Below, one piece after another: positions 33,995 to 46,292 of a stretch of 64,000 nt of DNA (position 1 is the first letter of the stretch; each line of letters opens with the position of its first letter). A program made the translations under genes and the position numbers. The notes below the pieces were generated by a model. It did not search any database. It was not told the DNA's origin and saw only the letters and a program-made list of their open reading frames with translations. Origin of the DNA: Alopecurus myosuroides (taxonomy: Eukaryota > Streptophyta > Magnoliopsida > Poales > Poaceae). The stretch is from the NCBI GenBank assembly GCA_028641055.1, contig CM054061.1:61851904-61915903 (forward strand). The letters are read 5' to 3'.

Positions 33995-34472
33995 GACGAC
34001 ACCACTAACAAGGGATTGCGCCCTCGCAATCCACCTGCTAACCCGGGAGGGGAAAGAAGTTCGACTATCGTTTCTTCGTGCTTCCGGTTGATCTCCTCGA
34101 CACCACTAACAAGGGATTCTTGCTCGGAGTGACGACGATGTTCTTCCACCAGGAAATCTTCCGATGATCGAACCTATTAGGTTAAAGGCTCAGAAAACGT
34201 CCACCTACGTGGGATCCTAACACTTTGAAAGATAGACAAGGGGAAGACTCCAAAACAAATAAGATTGGGAGGGGAAATAGAATAGGGATAAGGAGAAAAA
34301 CAAGAATCCTATTGAGAGTTTTTCCAGAATAGTTTAGCAGAAATAGTTTTCGACACTCTAGAAACAACGACCGTTAGCGAGGTTATCCTACAGGCTTTGC
34401 GGACCCGTTGCTTCGATAACCATTCGTATCGAAACAATCTCGGGAATCGAAACCAAGGCTCTGATACCATTT
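33995..34472 (-). other. Interior of element G (non-coding)
   Basis: These 478 bp hold no meaningful ORF. There is a 21-bp direct repeat (33997-34017 and 34098-34118), a perfect 8-bp hairpin GGATTGCG/CGCAATCC (34013-34032) close to the 3' LTR, and the primer site at the right end. No purine-rich tract directly abuts the 3' LTR, which is unusual. The repeat may mark the junction of a large internal deletion. Confidence 0.8.
34457..34469 (-). other. Primer-binding site (initiator tRNA-Met) of element G
   Basis: The minus strand reads TGGTATCAGAGCC three bases inside the 5' LTR. Confidence 0.93.
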
Positions 34473-37400
34473 TGTGACGCCCCGAGATCGGGCACTATGC
34501 AGATTTCAGCATTCCCGCCAAAAATCCACATAATAACCGATTCCAGGTTGTCACTTGTGATAACATTACAATAGTTCACGAATATTCCACAATTACAACA
34601 GAAACAGATAGTTACAAGATGACTCAAACGAGCCAGGGATACAACTGATACATTACAAAGATCCAAATAACAGCGGAAGAAACAAACGTCCGGCTACGGA
34701 CAAGATACAACTTGGACTAAGAGTCCTGAAGATAACCGAGAGCGTCCAATCCCTGCCCAGGCCAAGCCGGAGGGATTCCCAAGCTAACGTCGTCAGACTT
34801 CATACCTGTTGACTGCAAGTTGGAATTTGCAGCCACGAACGAGATTCGTGGGTCAGTACGGTTAAGTACTGGCAAGGGGGATAAAACCCATACTCACAAG
34901 TTACCGGCGTAGCCAGTCATCACAAGATACAAATACTTTAGGATCAACGGAAAAGGAAGGGGTTATTGCAAATAAGCGACAGCAGGCTGCACTAACCAAC
35001 TACAGAGATTCTATCACTTCCGACTAACAGAAAGGAGATAAGATCGAGTATTGTAACCAACTGAAAGATAACTTCAAACAAACCCATCCTGGATCTCACC
35101 CCTTATCCAAAGAAGCAATCCGAGGATAACTCACACAGTTGAATTAATGATGGTTCAGATTATTGTGTCAATAAGCCTATTACTAGTCAAGTTGTTAATC
35201 ATGGGGTGAAAGATTGTTAATGATTAGATTTAAGTTGTCCTGAGTACTTGTTAGCCAGTACTTTCACCAAGTAATCCATAACCGCGGAAAACACGGCTTC
35301 TCGAGAAGATTTACCCTGCAGGGGTGCACCATAGTAACCGTACACGCATGAATATCCCGCCAGATGGAGCGGCCACTCCACCAAGCGGGGCACTCAACAC
35401 AACCAACCCTTCTTCGCATCAAGCCCAAAGCACCGCGTGCTGTGCGTGCGCGGATAATCGAGCCCCCCGAAGAAAAGGAGGACCCTCATAGCACTGGAAG
35501 ACCACGCCGCCCTAAATGCCGACTACGAAAGTTCCACCCTGGCGCCAAGGGTTCGTACCTGCATATGATGCAGCAAATGGAACACCCGAACTAGTACGGC
35601 GATTTGGACGAGATGCGAATCGAGTCAGTTGAGGGGGGCGCCCATACTCGCTTCCCACATGCGGGTAGTGCGCTCATCATGGATCAGTAGACAAGACCCT
35701 TTTCCTATTAGGGTCGACACTAGCAGGCCTCAAAACCACAAAGGGCCTCCTGCCGGTGCCTTATCATCAATTTATTATTAAGCAGTAACGGTAGCATAAT
35801 TGATTGATTGATTAAACAACGAGCCCCAGAACATAACGGAGTAATAACAGAAAGTAACGGATAACAGACTCGAGCAAAACAACCTAAGCATGATAGTAAG
35901 ACACGGGCAACAAACAATGGTTATAGGTTGGGAGGTGAGGCAATATCAAGGTTAAGGGATTCATGTGATGGGTTCGCAACAGAAACAACTACTACTAAGG
36001 CTAGCAGAAAAGAATCAACGGAAAGAATCGGTAACAAGTGATGAAAGGCAGCCATATGGCAGTAAGTGAGTATACTTGCCTGAGATCCCGCAAGGTAGCA
36101 GAACTTGTCGTTGCTCACATCATCTCAACGTCCTATCCGGGAAGAAGCAACGAACCTCGAACAAACACCGGATGCAACAATTACTACTACGGCAAAAGAT
36201 CCAGCATGATCAAGATATGGATGCATGACAATTTAATTGATGCATAGAAATAAACTAGTTGACAAGTTAAACAAATTTAAATGGACCCATATGCAATTTG
36301 AGTTGCATAGGAAAAGCCCATGAATTATGGTTAAATTATTTGTTTTCCAACTAATCAACAGGTGCTAGTGGTTTAGTATGATGCATGCAAAAGGGAAACA
36401 GCAAAATAACAACATTAGAATCAATTTAAGATAGGGTGTAGCAATTTAGAATTTTATTATTAACTTAGGGAATTTTGGGTGCCTTAAAGGGAACACACAA
36501 GTATTTGTTGTTTTCAACCATTTAAAATGTTCAAAACAAATAACAAAGTTGATATTTGAAAAGAACATCAAATTTTAGTTGGATTACATGTTTCAAATAT
36601 TGAAATTGGAATTTGGATTATTTAATTATGAATTAAACAATATTGAACAATTTTTAATTGCATTAAACAAGATTTAAATGGTTTAGGCAATTTTAATTAT
36701 TCAAAACAGAAAACAAAAATTATATTTGAATAGGTTATTTAAAATGGTATGGAAAACATATTTTATTTGTATTATTTGGATTTAGTATGAATTATTTATG
36801 AATTGTTGCACATTACAATTGAATTATTTGAATTCAAATTTAAATTGCATTTTGAAAATTCAAAACATAAAACAAATGGCATATTTGAAAAATACAGGAA
36901 ATTTGGATTGGAAAACATATAAAATTTGTGGTATTTGGATTTGTGGTTTGAAAGTTGTGAGCATTTGAATTTCTAGGTTTATTTGTAAAAGGCCAGGGAC
37001 TGTTTTGTGATGAAAACAGGAGTTGGAGGGGCTCGGGTGCAAAAAGAAAGAAGGCCAGGGGCCTTAACGCGAAATGCCAGATCCAGATCTGGATCTGGGG
37101 AGAATTCTCACCGAGGGTGACCCCAGCCGCGGTCGCTGACGCGCGGGCCCGAGGGCCACGCGGCGCTGACGCTGCGCGGGTGGCTGCTGAGGTGGCACAG
37201 GGGTCGATGACGGGTGGGACCGTAGTGGCGCGGGAGAATAAACAAGCAAAAGGGTGGGCTGCGCGGCAGAGGGAATCGATCCCTCGACCTGCTCTTCTCG
37301 CGCGGGGAATAGAACCAGTGCGGCTATGCGTCGTGTTGTAACAGGAGGCGCAGTGGTGGGGTTAAGTGCTGCAGTTTACATGTACGGTAGCTGAACTGAA

Positions 37401-38693
37401 ACCGATCGGTATCTCTGCACTCGACAGCCAACGTCGACAGCGAACGGAGGCTCGCCGGCCGGGGACTGGATCGCGGCGGCGCGGTGCTTGGCGTGTGGAT
37501 GTGCGGGTGCAAGTGTGCCACGAGGGCGGAGAGAAGGAGGCGAGGGGAAGAAGGAAGCGCTACTCACCGTGGCCTGTTCGTCGAGGAAGGCTACCGGCTG
37601 CTGTCGGAAAGGAGCAGCGAGGCCCTCTCCGGCGACGGCGCGGCCGCCGTGGCTGCTCCCGGCGGACGGCGAGGAGACAGGGAGGACCGGGAGGGCGCCG
37701 CGTTTCCATTTTCCTCCTCAGAGGCACCTCGAGATGGCCAGGGCACCGGCGGTGAGGGGTGGAAGGTGGAGCTACGGTGGTGTTCGGTGTGGTGGTTCAG
37801 GGTTCAGAAGAAAAACGGGGAGGGTGAGAGAGAGACGACGGCGGCGATGGAGGATGGGGCTAGGGCCTAGGGTTTCTGCGAGGCTAGGGTAGAGGGTAGC
37901 TATATGGTGGGAGCAGCTCCTGTACGGCATGGCATCCAGGGGGGTGGGGATCGATCGGATGGCTCTGCACCTGTTCGTACTGACGAGGAAGATGACGAAC
38001 AGAGAAGGGTAGCGGGCCAGAAAGGTAAATGGGCTTGGGAGAGAAGAAAGAAAGGAGTGGGCTTTGGGAAAAAGAGGATGGGGCTGCCCTCTCTCCTTCC
38101 CTTTTTTTTTGCTTTAGATTTTTCCTATTAGTTGATTTTTGTAAAGAATAAAAGAGGGATAGAAAAGGTTTAGGGTTTAATTTTTAGGACTTATTTGTGA
38201 TAATTCCAAAACAAATAATTAAGGCAAAAGTTAAACATTGTTTCACAAATTTGAATATTTAATTTGGTTGAGAGGTTTTAGGTGAAATTCAAACAATGTT
38301 TGATTTGGGAAAATTTTGGAAACAGGCAATTTCCATTTAATAAGTTCAAACCCTTATGCAAACAGTATTGAAGAAATTTGTTTTGCAAGAATTTAATTTT
38401 TAAACCTCAATTTTGGATCATAACAACTATGATTTTATTTGAAATTTAACTTGCCATTAGGGTTTTTAATAACAGGGAAAAATTTGTATTAACAAACAAT
38501 TTGATTTAGAACAACTGTAAACTATTTGAAAACAAAGGAGTTGTTATAGTTTGCAATTGTTAAATTGGAAATTTTGAGCAAGGTGTGAAAGTTTAAATTG
38601 ATTTGAAATTTCCAGTTGTGATGCAAACATGGTGCAATGCAATGTGATGCATATGATGCAAACAAACAAACAGGTAACACCCCAGGTGTTACA
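34473..38693 (-). repeat. 5' LTR of element G (4221 bp)
   Basis: A near-identical direct copy of 29771-33994. The visible differences are scattered substitutions and length changes in poly-A/T runs (for example the T run near 38102). Confidence 0.93.
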
Positions 38694-38722
38694 CCTTTCT
38701 CTACGAGCTCGCACCAGCACCC

Positions 38723-39414
38723 ATGGCGGGAGGCAAGAAACGCAGTGCAGTTGTTTCCTCCTCGAGGGCGACGGAGGAAGTTCCCGCGCCACCTGCTCCG
38801 CGCTCAGGCGACTGGCGCTCACCCAACACGACGAACAAAAGCATCAAGGAGATGCAGAGGGAGGGACTGCTGCCTCCGGAGAACGAGAAGCGGGTGCGCC
38901 TCGGTAAAAAAGAAGAGGTACCAAATCCCCGCGCGAACGAACGCGTGATGTTCACGGATCACGTTTCGCGCGGGCTCTCCTTCCCCCTCCATCCTTTCCT
39001 CGTGGCGTTGTTGTATGTCTATGGCATACAAATCCACGACCTGCCTCCAAATGCGGTCCAGCACATCTCGTGCTTCATCGCTTTTTGCGAGTGCTTCCTG
39101 GGCATCCGCCCTCACTGGGGCCTTTGGAAAGCCCTCTTCAAGTTGTGGGTCTTCCGCGAAAAATCGCGGGTAGAGACGGAGCTCGGAGAGCCGCTGCACA
39201 CCGGCGGCTTTGGAATCCAGGCGAAATCGGACAGCTGCTACTTCGGGATGCACTTCATCGACTCCGCGCAAGGATGGAGAAAGAAGTGGTTCTGCGTCGT
39301 CGACAACTGAGTTCATGAGTTCCACCCGTTCGCTGTCCTGAAGAGGCGGAAGTCCTAGGCGCACAAGCTTTTAGTCGAAGAAAACCGGATCGTCGCCCCG
39401 CTGATCGCCAAGGT
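38723..39414 (+). pseudogene. Antisense gene of element F, first coding exon (Transposase_28-like)
   Basis: The ATG at 38723 opens a 195-codon frame. After an Ala/Ser-rich start it contains FTDHVSRGLSFPLHPF, PPNAVQHISCFIAFCECFLGI and HWGLWKALF. I recognise this as the 'putative gypsy type transposon' domain (Transposase_28), known from grass Gypsy elements but without an established function. A TGA at 39308-39310 interrupts the frame. The downstream codons continue a related sequence until the LTR of H cuts it at 39415. Its promoter is separated from it by element G. The strand is opposite to the pol direction of F. Confidence 0.7.
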
Positions 39415-39944
39415 TGTCGCGGGATATTCACGGCAGACGTTACCAGGGGTAACTTAATATGGGGCGAATCGACTCTGGTGTTTGGGAGAGGGTTTAGCTC
39501 GAGGGAAATCATATCAACTGGCGATCTAAAGGCTCGGGCTGCAAAGTCGTCGAGACTCCGATTTAGGGTTTCAAGGACTAGCTCTCGAATACCTGGAATA
39601 CACGAAATCCTCTGTTTCTCTTTTTCTCTCGTTTCTACGCCCTGGAGGCCGGTTTATATAAGACCCGGCTCCTAGGCTTTCCTTACAAGATACACGCAGG
39701 ATCCTACTCGGTATCCATATGCAACCCTAACTTTCCTACCGTAACCACCAAGTCACGGATCACACGGTTTACACCGCCTTTTAGACCTTCCGGACCTTCC
39801 GGACCTTTGGGCCGGGTCTCTTATGCACCCACTAGCCCATCAACAAGATCCGGTCCTTGCATCACAATGCAGGGCTTTGTGTGCCTTACTCTTGGCCGGG
39901 TCTCTTCCCAGATGCAGGCCTACCGGGTTATCATCCCCCCAACA
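39415..39944 (-). repeat. 3' LTR of element H
   Basis: The 530-bp LTR reads TGTTGGGGGGATGATAACCC...CCCGCGACA on the minus strand. The TATA box TATATAAA lies near 39655-39664. It is related to the LTRs of A and J. Confidence 0.88.
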
Positions 39945-40343
39945 GTAGTCCCCAGAATAGCTTGGGCATCTTGGGACCAACCATAAAGCGCACGCTATTC
40001 CCTGCAAAATAATAAACATTTATATCCATAACATGACGGGTTAGATTGCCTTAATTATAGCCAGGCCTGCTCTTTTGGCGGTCCATATAATAACCCAATT
40101 ACCACTTGAGCCCGGTATCGTTTCCCGAGTTAACCTTTCAAGGTGGCATTCTATAACCCGGCTTCCATTTCTCCACCAGCTAATCCGAGTAACAATTTCT
40201 CAAGTACGACTCTTTGCGCGAGCTGGCGTGACCCAAATATTTCGAGATAACTCCAAAGATCCTTATCCCTGGATTTACGAGTCGGATCATATCTTCCGAA
40301 AATTGCTCTACTTACCGTTTGTCCACTAGGGTTTCCCTGCGCC
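39945..40343. other. Polypurine tract and non-coding region of element H
   Basis: Next to the LTR the minus strand reads TTCTGGGGACTAC, the same tract as in J. The rest has no gene and leads up to the antisense-gene promoter. Confidence 0.6.
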
Positions 40344-40351
40344 TATAAATA
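40344..40351 (+). promoter_or_regulatory. TATA box of the antisense gene of element H
   Basis: TATAAATA lies between the arms of an imperfect inverted repeat (AGGGTTTCCC on the left, GGGAAACCCT on the right). It is followed by a pyrimidine-rich leader exon that ends at a GTAAGC donor at 40703. Confidence 0.65.
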
Positions 40352-40374
40352 GGCCCTAGGGGGAAACCCTAAAA

Positions 40375-43300
40375 TTTCCAAACGCCACCATTTCAACTCC
40401 TTCTTCCTCCTCCCGCTCTTCACCTGCGCCCAGGAGCTCGAGGCCAAACCCTAGCTACCAGACCCGCGCGCGCGCTGTCGACCTTGACCGCCAACCGCCG
40501 CTCGGCATCGCCACCCTGCGCCGCCATCTCGCGCCTCCGCGTTCGCACCGCCGCGCTCGCCGGATTCCGCATCGAGGATCCCGTCGCATCATTGGAGCTC
40601 GAGGCGCTGCTCAGATCTGGAACGTCCAGCCACACGCGTGCCGCCGTCGTCCCCGAGCCGCCGCCGCCGCGCACGCCGAGCCTCACCGCGCCGCCGCTTC
40701 CGGTAAGCACTTTTAGATCTAGATCTTGGATTCTCTTCTCCAAATCTTAGATTAGTGTTCGTCGTAAATTTAGCCTTCATTTCTTTTCCCTGGTTCTACT
40801 ATTAAGTGCATTTCTATGAATTTTGGATTTGTACTCATTTGCATTCGAATTTCTATAGATCCATTTCCATGGCACCCAAGGCCGCCACCAAGCCTAAGGG
40901 AAAAAAACCCGGCCTTGAGGCAGAAACCGGGCCAGTCGATCTCAGCCAACTGGGCTAGGTCGACTGTCACCAAGGCTAAACTAGAGGAGCTAGCCGAGTC
41001 TGGGGTTCTCCCCGCAGAGTCGGAAATCTCCTGGAGGGCACCAGAGGAAGAAACCTAGCCTTCACCCGGCTCAGGTGAAGTCATTGTTTTCCTCGAGCAC
41101 GTGATCCGGGGTTTCCGCCCCCGGGTCACCCTTTCTTTCGCGATCTCCTAGACCACTATAAGCTCCGAGTTTTCGACATTGGTCCTAACTCGATTTTGAA
41201 CATCTTCCACTTTATTGTTCTTTGTGAGGCCTATCTTTGCATTCCCCCAAATCTTGCTCTGTTTTTAGAGCTTTTTCAGTGCAAACCCTGTCGGGAGAGC
41301 ACGGACGGACCCCTCCTCGTCTGTGTGTGTGTGGGGGGGGGGGGTGTCCATTCAGAGACGTAAAAACTCTCTGATGCCGACTCTTAGCCTTCACACTCAC
41401 GTGAATCACTGGCAGCAGACATTTTTTTACTGCAAAGACACGTCCATACCCGGCCAAAAGCCTTTGACGGGTTTCTCCGTTGAGACCCTCTCCCTCTCCG
41501 ATAATCTTAGTTTCTTTGCGCCGGTAGCCGATAGACACTCTATCCAGCCCCTCCTCCACAAGCTTGCCGTCCTAGCAGCCCAAGGTCTTATCGGGCTAAA
41601 CTTGATCAAAACTTGGATAACCTGTCGGATCCATCCGAAGAGCATCCGCCCCAAACTCATCTGTGAGTATTCCGGTCATCTAACCGATTCTCTCCGATAC
41701 TCGGAGAAATCATACCTGGCCGCGGATGTCAATAAGGCCATGAAGAACTTCTTGGCCGAGAAAGTAGATGTTACCAAGAGCATCTCCGAACTCAGCCCTT
41801 TCACACGTTCAAACCCGGCTCCTCCAGTAAGAACCGGCTAACTCCTTTTGTACCGACTGGTTTTTCTAACATACACATACTAACTTTTATCTCTGCTGTT
41901 TCTCACCCAGGAAACCGATGCGTTTTGGAAGATTATCACCCCTCCCCCTTCTGAAAACTCAGAGGAGGAAGAACCGAGTGACAGTGATGAAGGTAACTCC
42001 GAGTCACTACTAAACAGATATTTTGTCAATCTATTAGACCAAAATTCCCCTCTTTCCGACAATGCACCACAATTACCAGCACTAGCTGACAAGGACGGCT
42101 CTCAAGGAGGAGAGCGAGGCAGAGCCGGAAATCGAGGTCGGCCAGAAAAGGAAGCCCAGAGGAGTTACTTTCAAGGTGCCGTACTCCTCTATGACCTTAG
42201 AGCCATACTCCTATGCCGGTATGTGCAAACTTAACATGTATCTAACCACTATATCATCTCTGAAGGACCCAACTCCAGCTAAGCGACGGGCAACCCGGAC
42301 TTTTCCGGGTGACGATCCCCTCAACCCCGGGATCCCTATGTCGCCTGCTCGCCGAGCCGGTACTTCTTCAACTTACTCTGCCCACACTCCTCAAAAATAT
42401 CCATCTCCAACTCATCCGTTAGCCGGACAGCTCCGAGTCTCACTTTCCGATTCTTTATCAGGGTCTTCCGGGTCTAGTAATGATCTTCCAAGCGACTTTG
42501 TCGTGAATACCGGGTAGTTCGCATGCCGTATCTGCCGATACTTCTATACTTTCCGCACTTTTCATCTATCGCACACTAACTTTTTGTTTTTCTTTCCTCA
42601 GAGCCAAGGTCACACTTAGTGACCAGGAGGAAACTCCTATTGACGACCCAGCGATGGAAGACCCGGAGAGCGCCACTAAGCCCCCATTTGTTGAAGAGCA
42701 AGAACCGAATCAGTCGGCTGATCCCAGAACCGAGTCTCCTCCACCCACGCATCAGTCGGCTGATCCCGACATTGAGAATCTTGGGACGCAAAGGGCAGCT
42801 CCTGCTCCCAATACCCAGGCGACCAGAGTCGACCCACTCAAACAGGAGGCGACCCCACCACCGGGTAACCAACACCCCAGATCTTCCAGGTCGTCTCTCA
42901 GCGGCCTTGAGTTTAAAAAAATGCTGAAGGAGTACTACTCCCTGAAAGCCACTGAAAAGGAGATTATCGAGTCTCTGGTAGCTGAGCATCAGGTTAGCTT
43001 AACTAATCCTATTTACATACTCATCCTAGTCCCCAAGTTCCGGATGAACTGCCAACAGTCATTCGGTACTTTGCAGCTATACAACTTTTCGAGTGCAATT
43101 GTATCTTATTGCCAACTGATGTTCTCTTGTCTTTTTTCAGGCTTATGTGACCCGGACGGATGAAGTGTTGGCAAAAACCAACGAACTCCTGTAGGCTAAA
43201 ACCAAACTCCGTGAAGAGCTGGAGGCCAACGTCCAGGAGCTTTCCAAGCAGTGCAAGAAGTACAAAAAGAAACTCCATACCGCTGAGGAGCTTTTGAAGA

Positions 43301-44103
43301 AACTCTCAACTTTTATTGCCGATACTTATAGCTCCATCGTTGTTAAAGCACCTATAAACCCCTGATTATCACTCGGATTCCCCATTTTTGGAGGGTTTTT
43401 GACCCGGATCTCACCATCTCGATATTCTTTTTGTACTGCAGGTCCGGGTGAGGTTGCTGGGGAACAGGACGATCTCAAGAAGTTGAAGATACTCGAGACT
43501 GTTATCCGACAATTCTCGGCTGGGACAAAGTGGAACCTCGAAGCTGTGAAGTGGACCGGCACTTATGGCAGCGTATCACAGATGCTTGAGGCATACTCGA
43601 CAATCCCTGCCTGGATTGATATCTGGAAACGCTCGGCTTGCCGAGTTGGAGTGATACGCGGTCTTGCATTGGCCAAAGCCTACTATCCAAAGACTGAGCC
43701 AGCAACACTTGTGAATGGGTTTCCTAAGTTTAATACTGATGGTTCGAAGTTCTCGGCAAAGGACGTCAAGACCATCAATGCTCAGATTCGTCACTCGGCC
43801 ATCTTGATTGCCGAGAAGCTCCATGTGAACAAGCTCACTCCTCCATATAACGCTGAAGATAAGCCGATACCCTCTGTATTCTCTGCTCCCTTTGATATAT
43901 TGACTCAATACAAGGAAGAGGTCGCGAAGAAGAAAGCCGGGGCCGGCTCTGCGCCAACGTCATCAACTCCAGTTGTTCCTCCTCCAGCTCGCACTGATTC
44001 TGCGGTTGACCCGGACGCGGAGGCAGAGAAAGCTATGGAGGAGAACACCGAAGACCCGACCGCCAAGACCACCCTCGATGACTCGGCTATGGACGCCGAG
44101 TAA
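40375..44103 (+). pseudogene. Antisense gene of element H (seven exons, broken)
   Basis: Exons inferred by splice sites and alignment with J: leader 40375-40702; coding 40859-41826, 41911-41992, about 42082-42513, 42602-42992, 43141-about 43340 and 43442-44103. The ATG is at 40869. The protein starts with a Lys-rich segment, then the Transposase_28-like domain, an acidic/Pro-rich middle, a coiled-coil exon and a conserved C-terminal exon that is intact (WIDIWKRSACRVGV, SKFSAKDVKTINAQ). Lesions include a frameshift near 40925, a TAG at 41056-41058, a lost base near 41120, a TG/G simple repeat inside the domain (41322-41344) and a TAG in the coiled-coil exon. Function is unknown. Confidence 0.7.
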
Positions 44104-45317
44104 TGTTCTCGTTTTTACCAGCAAACACTCATTCGGCCAATAGGCATTGTAATATGCCTTTTAAACTTGTTTATTTGATAGTGCGCCTGTGCACTTTTGA
44201 TACTATTCCTTTGGTTTGTAATACGCTTAAAACTCCTATGGTTTTGATGACCCTTCTGGCCATTCGTTTGGTATGCCCTTTACTTACGTTTGGACAACTT
44301 TGCTTTTTATAAGTACTGATTTTTGGTTTTGGGATGATGAAAACTCTCTTCCGAGTCCCCAAGACCCGGATTTGAGACTTTAAGATTTTTTTTTTTTGCT
44401 TTCTCAGGTCCCCAAGACCCGGATTTCGGTTTTTAAGAAAACTTTCTGCTTTCTCAAGTCCCCAAGTCCACAAGACCCGGATTTTGGGTCTTGAGTTACT
44501 TGGCTTAAGAAAACTTTTTTCTTTCTTAAGTCCCCAACTAGGTTATTGCATTTATGCATTTTTGAAGTTATGTTTCATGTACTATGAGTTCCCAGCTAAT
44601 GCCATTACTCTGCATAACTTGTGGTTTGGATAACCCTTTTGACCCTCTTTGTTGTAAGCCGGTTTTCGCGTGGATACTCAATGCTGCTATAACTCTATAG
44701 AAACAGGGTCAGGCAAGTCCCAATGGGCATCATGACTGATTGAATTCATAGGTTAGCAAAAACATGCCACTTTGTTGCGAGTCGCATCAAGCTTAAACAA
44801 GAAAGGTCAAGAAAAGTTTGGCTCTACTGTCCAAGTTATGAGATTGCAACTGTACTTATTGCAAGTAATCAGTCCTCATAACTCAATGGCATCATGGCCG
44901 GGTCTTTAGATTGTAGTTGTGCTATTCAAGCAATCAACCCCCAAGACCTGGATATATATGCTATTAGGCTTTTCAACTTTTACCGGCTTATAAAGTAGTT
45001 TGAATAGGAGCAAAAAGTTATGGAAATTTAAAGTTTACTAAATTATACTTCTTATAGTTGACTAATTAAAGCCAACTAAACAGAATATACTTACTTAATA
45101 TAGAGCATTATCAAATATAGGAAAGCAGATAAAACGCTGAAAATATCGAAAAACAAGAACTATTATGATTGAACCATCTCTTTATTGATATGAAAAGGTT
45201 TGGTCAGCAGGCCGCCTCATTAAAAACCCTCCAGTCCTCTTAGGTACCCTGGATAGGAAAAGAGTGCGTATGAAACCTGCTGCCCATTACATCATGCAAT
45301 ATAACCTGAAACTGAAT
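44104..45317. other. Convergent 3' non-coding region of element H
   Basis: No gene. It contains the GTCCCCAAGACCCGGATTT repeats (separate entry), an AT-rich stretch near 45000-45180, and a block at 45185-45300 conserved with J (54600-54750) that probably holds the pol polyadenylation region. Confidence 0.6.
44345..44540. repeat. Imperfect repeats of a GTCCCCAAGACCCGG motif
   Basis: Three to four copies of (A)GTCCCCAAGACCCGGATTT and partial copies occur. The reverse-complement motif (CGAGTCTTGGGGAC) recurs in the matching region of J at 55335-55500. Confidence 0.6.
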
Positions 45318-45430
45318 CTATACTAAGGTGTAGTAGGGACACAGCTGAGCCACGTTCCATGGTCGTTCACGCTCTTGCATAGCTGTGGTGGAATGAGCAG
45401 TATCGTTTGCGTGATCCGACTCTTCCCTCG
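45318..45430 (-). pseudogene. C-terminus of pol of element H
   Basis: The minus strand encodes the RPWNVAQL-type end of pol that J has at 54550-54597. The fragment is cut on the right by the LTR of element I. Confidence 0.65.
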
Positions 45431-46290
45431 TGTCGGGGGGCTACCCCCGAGTAGGGGTAAGGCAAGTGTTAAAGTGAAGGTCAAAGTGTTGTTGACCGGG
45501 TAGGCTGCTACCCGGGTACCTGCTACCATGTAGGTTCTATCCGGACATATTCATTGAAGACCAGGAGAAGATATTGAGGAAGATTATACTCGACCGAATA
45601 GAGAAGTTATGGTCTGAGTAGAGGAGCTACTCGGGCCGGAAGTCAATGGAGCCGTTCTGATAGAGATCTTTCGTATCCCGCATCCGTACCGGCGTGCGGT
45701 TCAACTTACTAGGTATGTGATCATCAGTGACGCGGAGTGGGGATAGAGAGGTGGGCACATGTCTTGTCTTGTCACTGACAGGGGGCCAGGACAGGATGGG
45801 GGCCTACGCTGTGAGGCTGACAAAGTGGATAGGACCTGTCAGCCGTACGGCGCGGCGGCTTCTCAGCGCGAGATCCCGGAAGCGTGCTCTACGTCACAGT
45901 GCTTAAGTCACATCAGTTGTACTTTCTATTAGTTGTTTATTCGGCTGGGCACCAGTATATAAGGTGCCCTTCCCCCTCCTGCGCGAGGGACGTTGCCTCA
46001 GATCGCATCTATTGTAAGAGACAGCAATAGAGCTAGACAGAGCTACCGAGTGGCTACTCGGCGGAGAGGCAAACTTATACTGTGGCTACTCGGTGATTAT
46101 ACATACAGAGAGATAGGCAAGAGTAGGTGTGTTACCTCCTCACGAGGGCCTCGAACCTGGGTAGTTCTTGTTGTTTGCAGTGTTTCTTGAGCGCGGCTAC
46201 TCGCCGTGCGATCCCTCCCCGGATACCCCGAGCGTCCATCGGCCCCAACTTTAGCCATCCTATGGCATCTGTCTTCTCCACACCACGACA
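45431..46290 (+). repeat. 5' LTR of element I
   Basis: The 860-bp LTR begins TGTCGGGGGGCTACCCCCG (a self-complementary start) and ends ACCACGACA. TATA box TATATAA at 45956-45962. Confidence 0.85.
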
Positions 46291-46292
46291 GT

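Larger units (their letters stand above)
29771..38693 (-). mobile_element. Element G: LARD-like non-autonomous LTR retrotransposon
   Basis: Two 4.2-kb LTRs flank an interior of only 478 bp with an initiator tRNA-Met primer site and no coding region. The LTRs differ by about 20 substitutions by eye over 4.2 kb (about 0.5%), so the insertion is recent. Without gag or pol it must have been mobilised in trans. Its LTR organisation is related to that of chromovirus C, so a Tekay-type element is a plausible partner. Insertion is into the 5' leader of the antisense gene of F. Confidence 0.92.
28079..39414 (-). mobile_element. Element F: Ty3/Gypsy, 3' portion, interrupted by elements G and H
   Basis: The visible parts are the 3' LTR (28079-28567), polypurine tract, 3' region with a hairpin array, and a plus-strand antisense gene. 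Its promoter lies left of element G (29771-38693) and its coding exon right of it. Element H has inserted at 39415 within the antisense gene, so pol and the 5' LTR of F would lie beyond the window. The LTR resembles that of B. Confidence 0.82.
39415..45430 (-). mobile_element. Element H: Tat-type Ty3/Gypsy, 3' portion
   Basis: The 3' LTR, polypurine tract, antisense gene (plus strand), convergent non-coding region and the last codons of pol are visible. They align in order with the 3' half of element J. Element I has inserted at 45431 near the end of pol, so the remainder of H would be right of the window. Confidence 0.85.
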
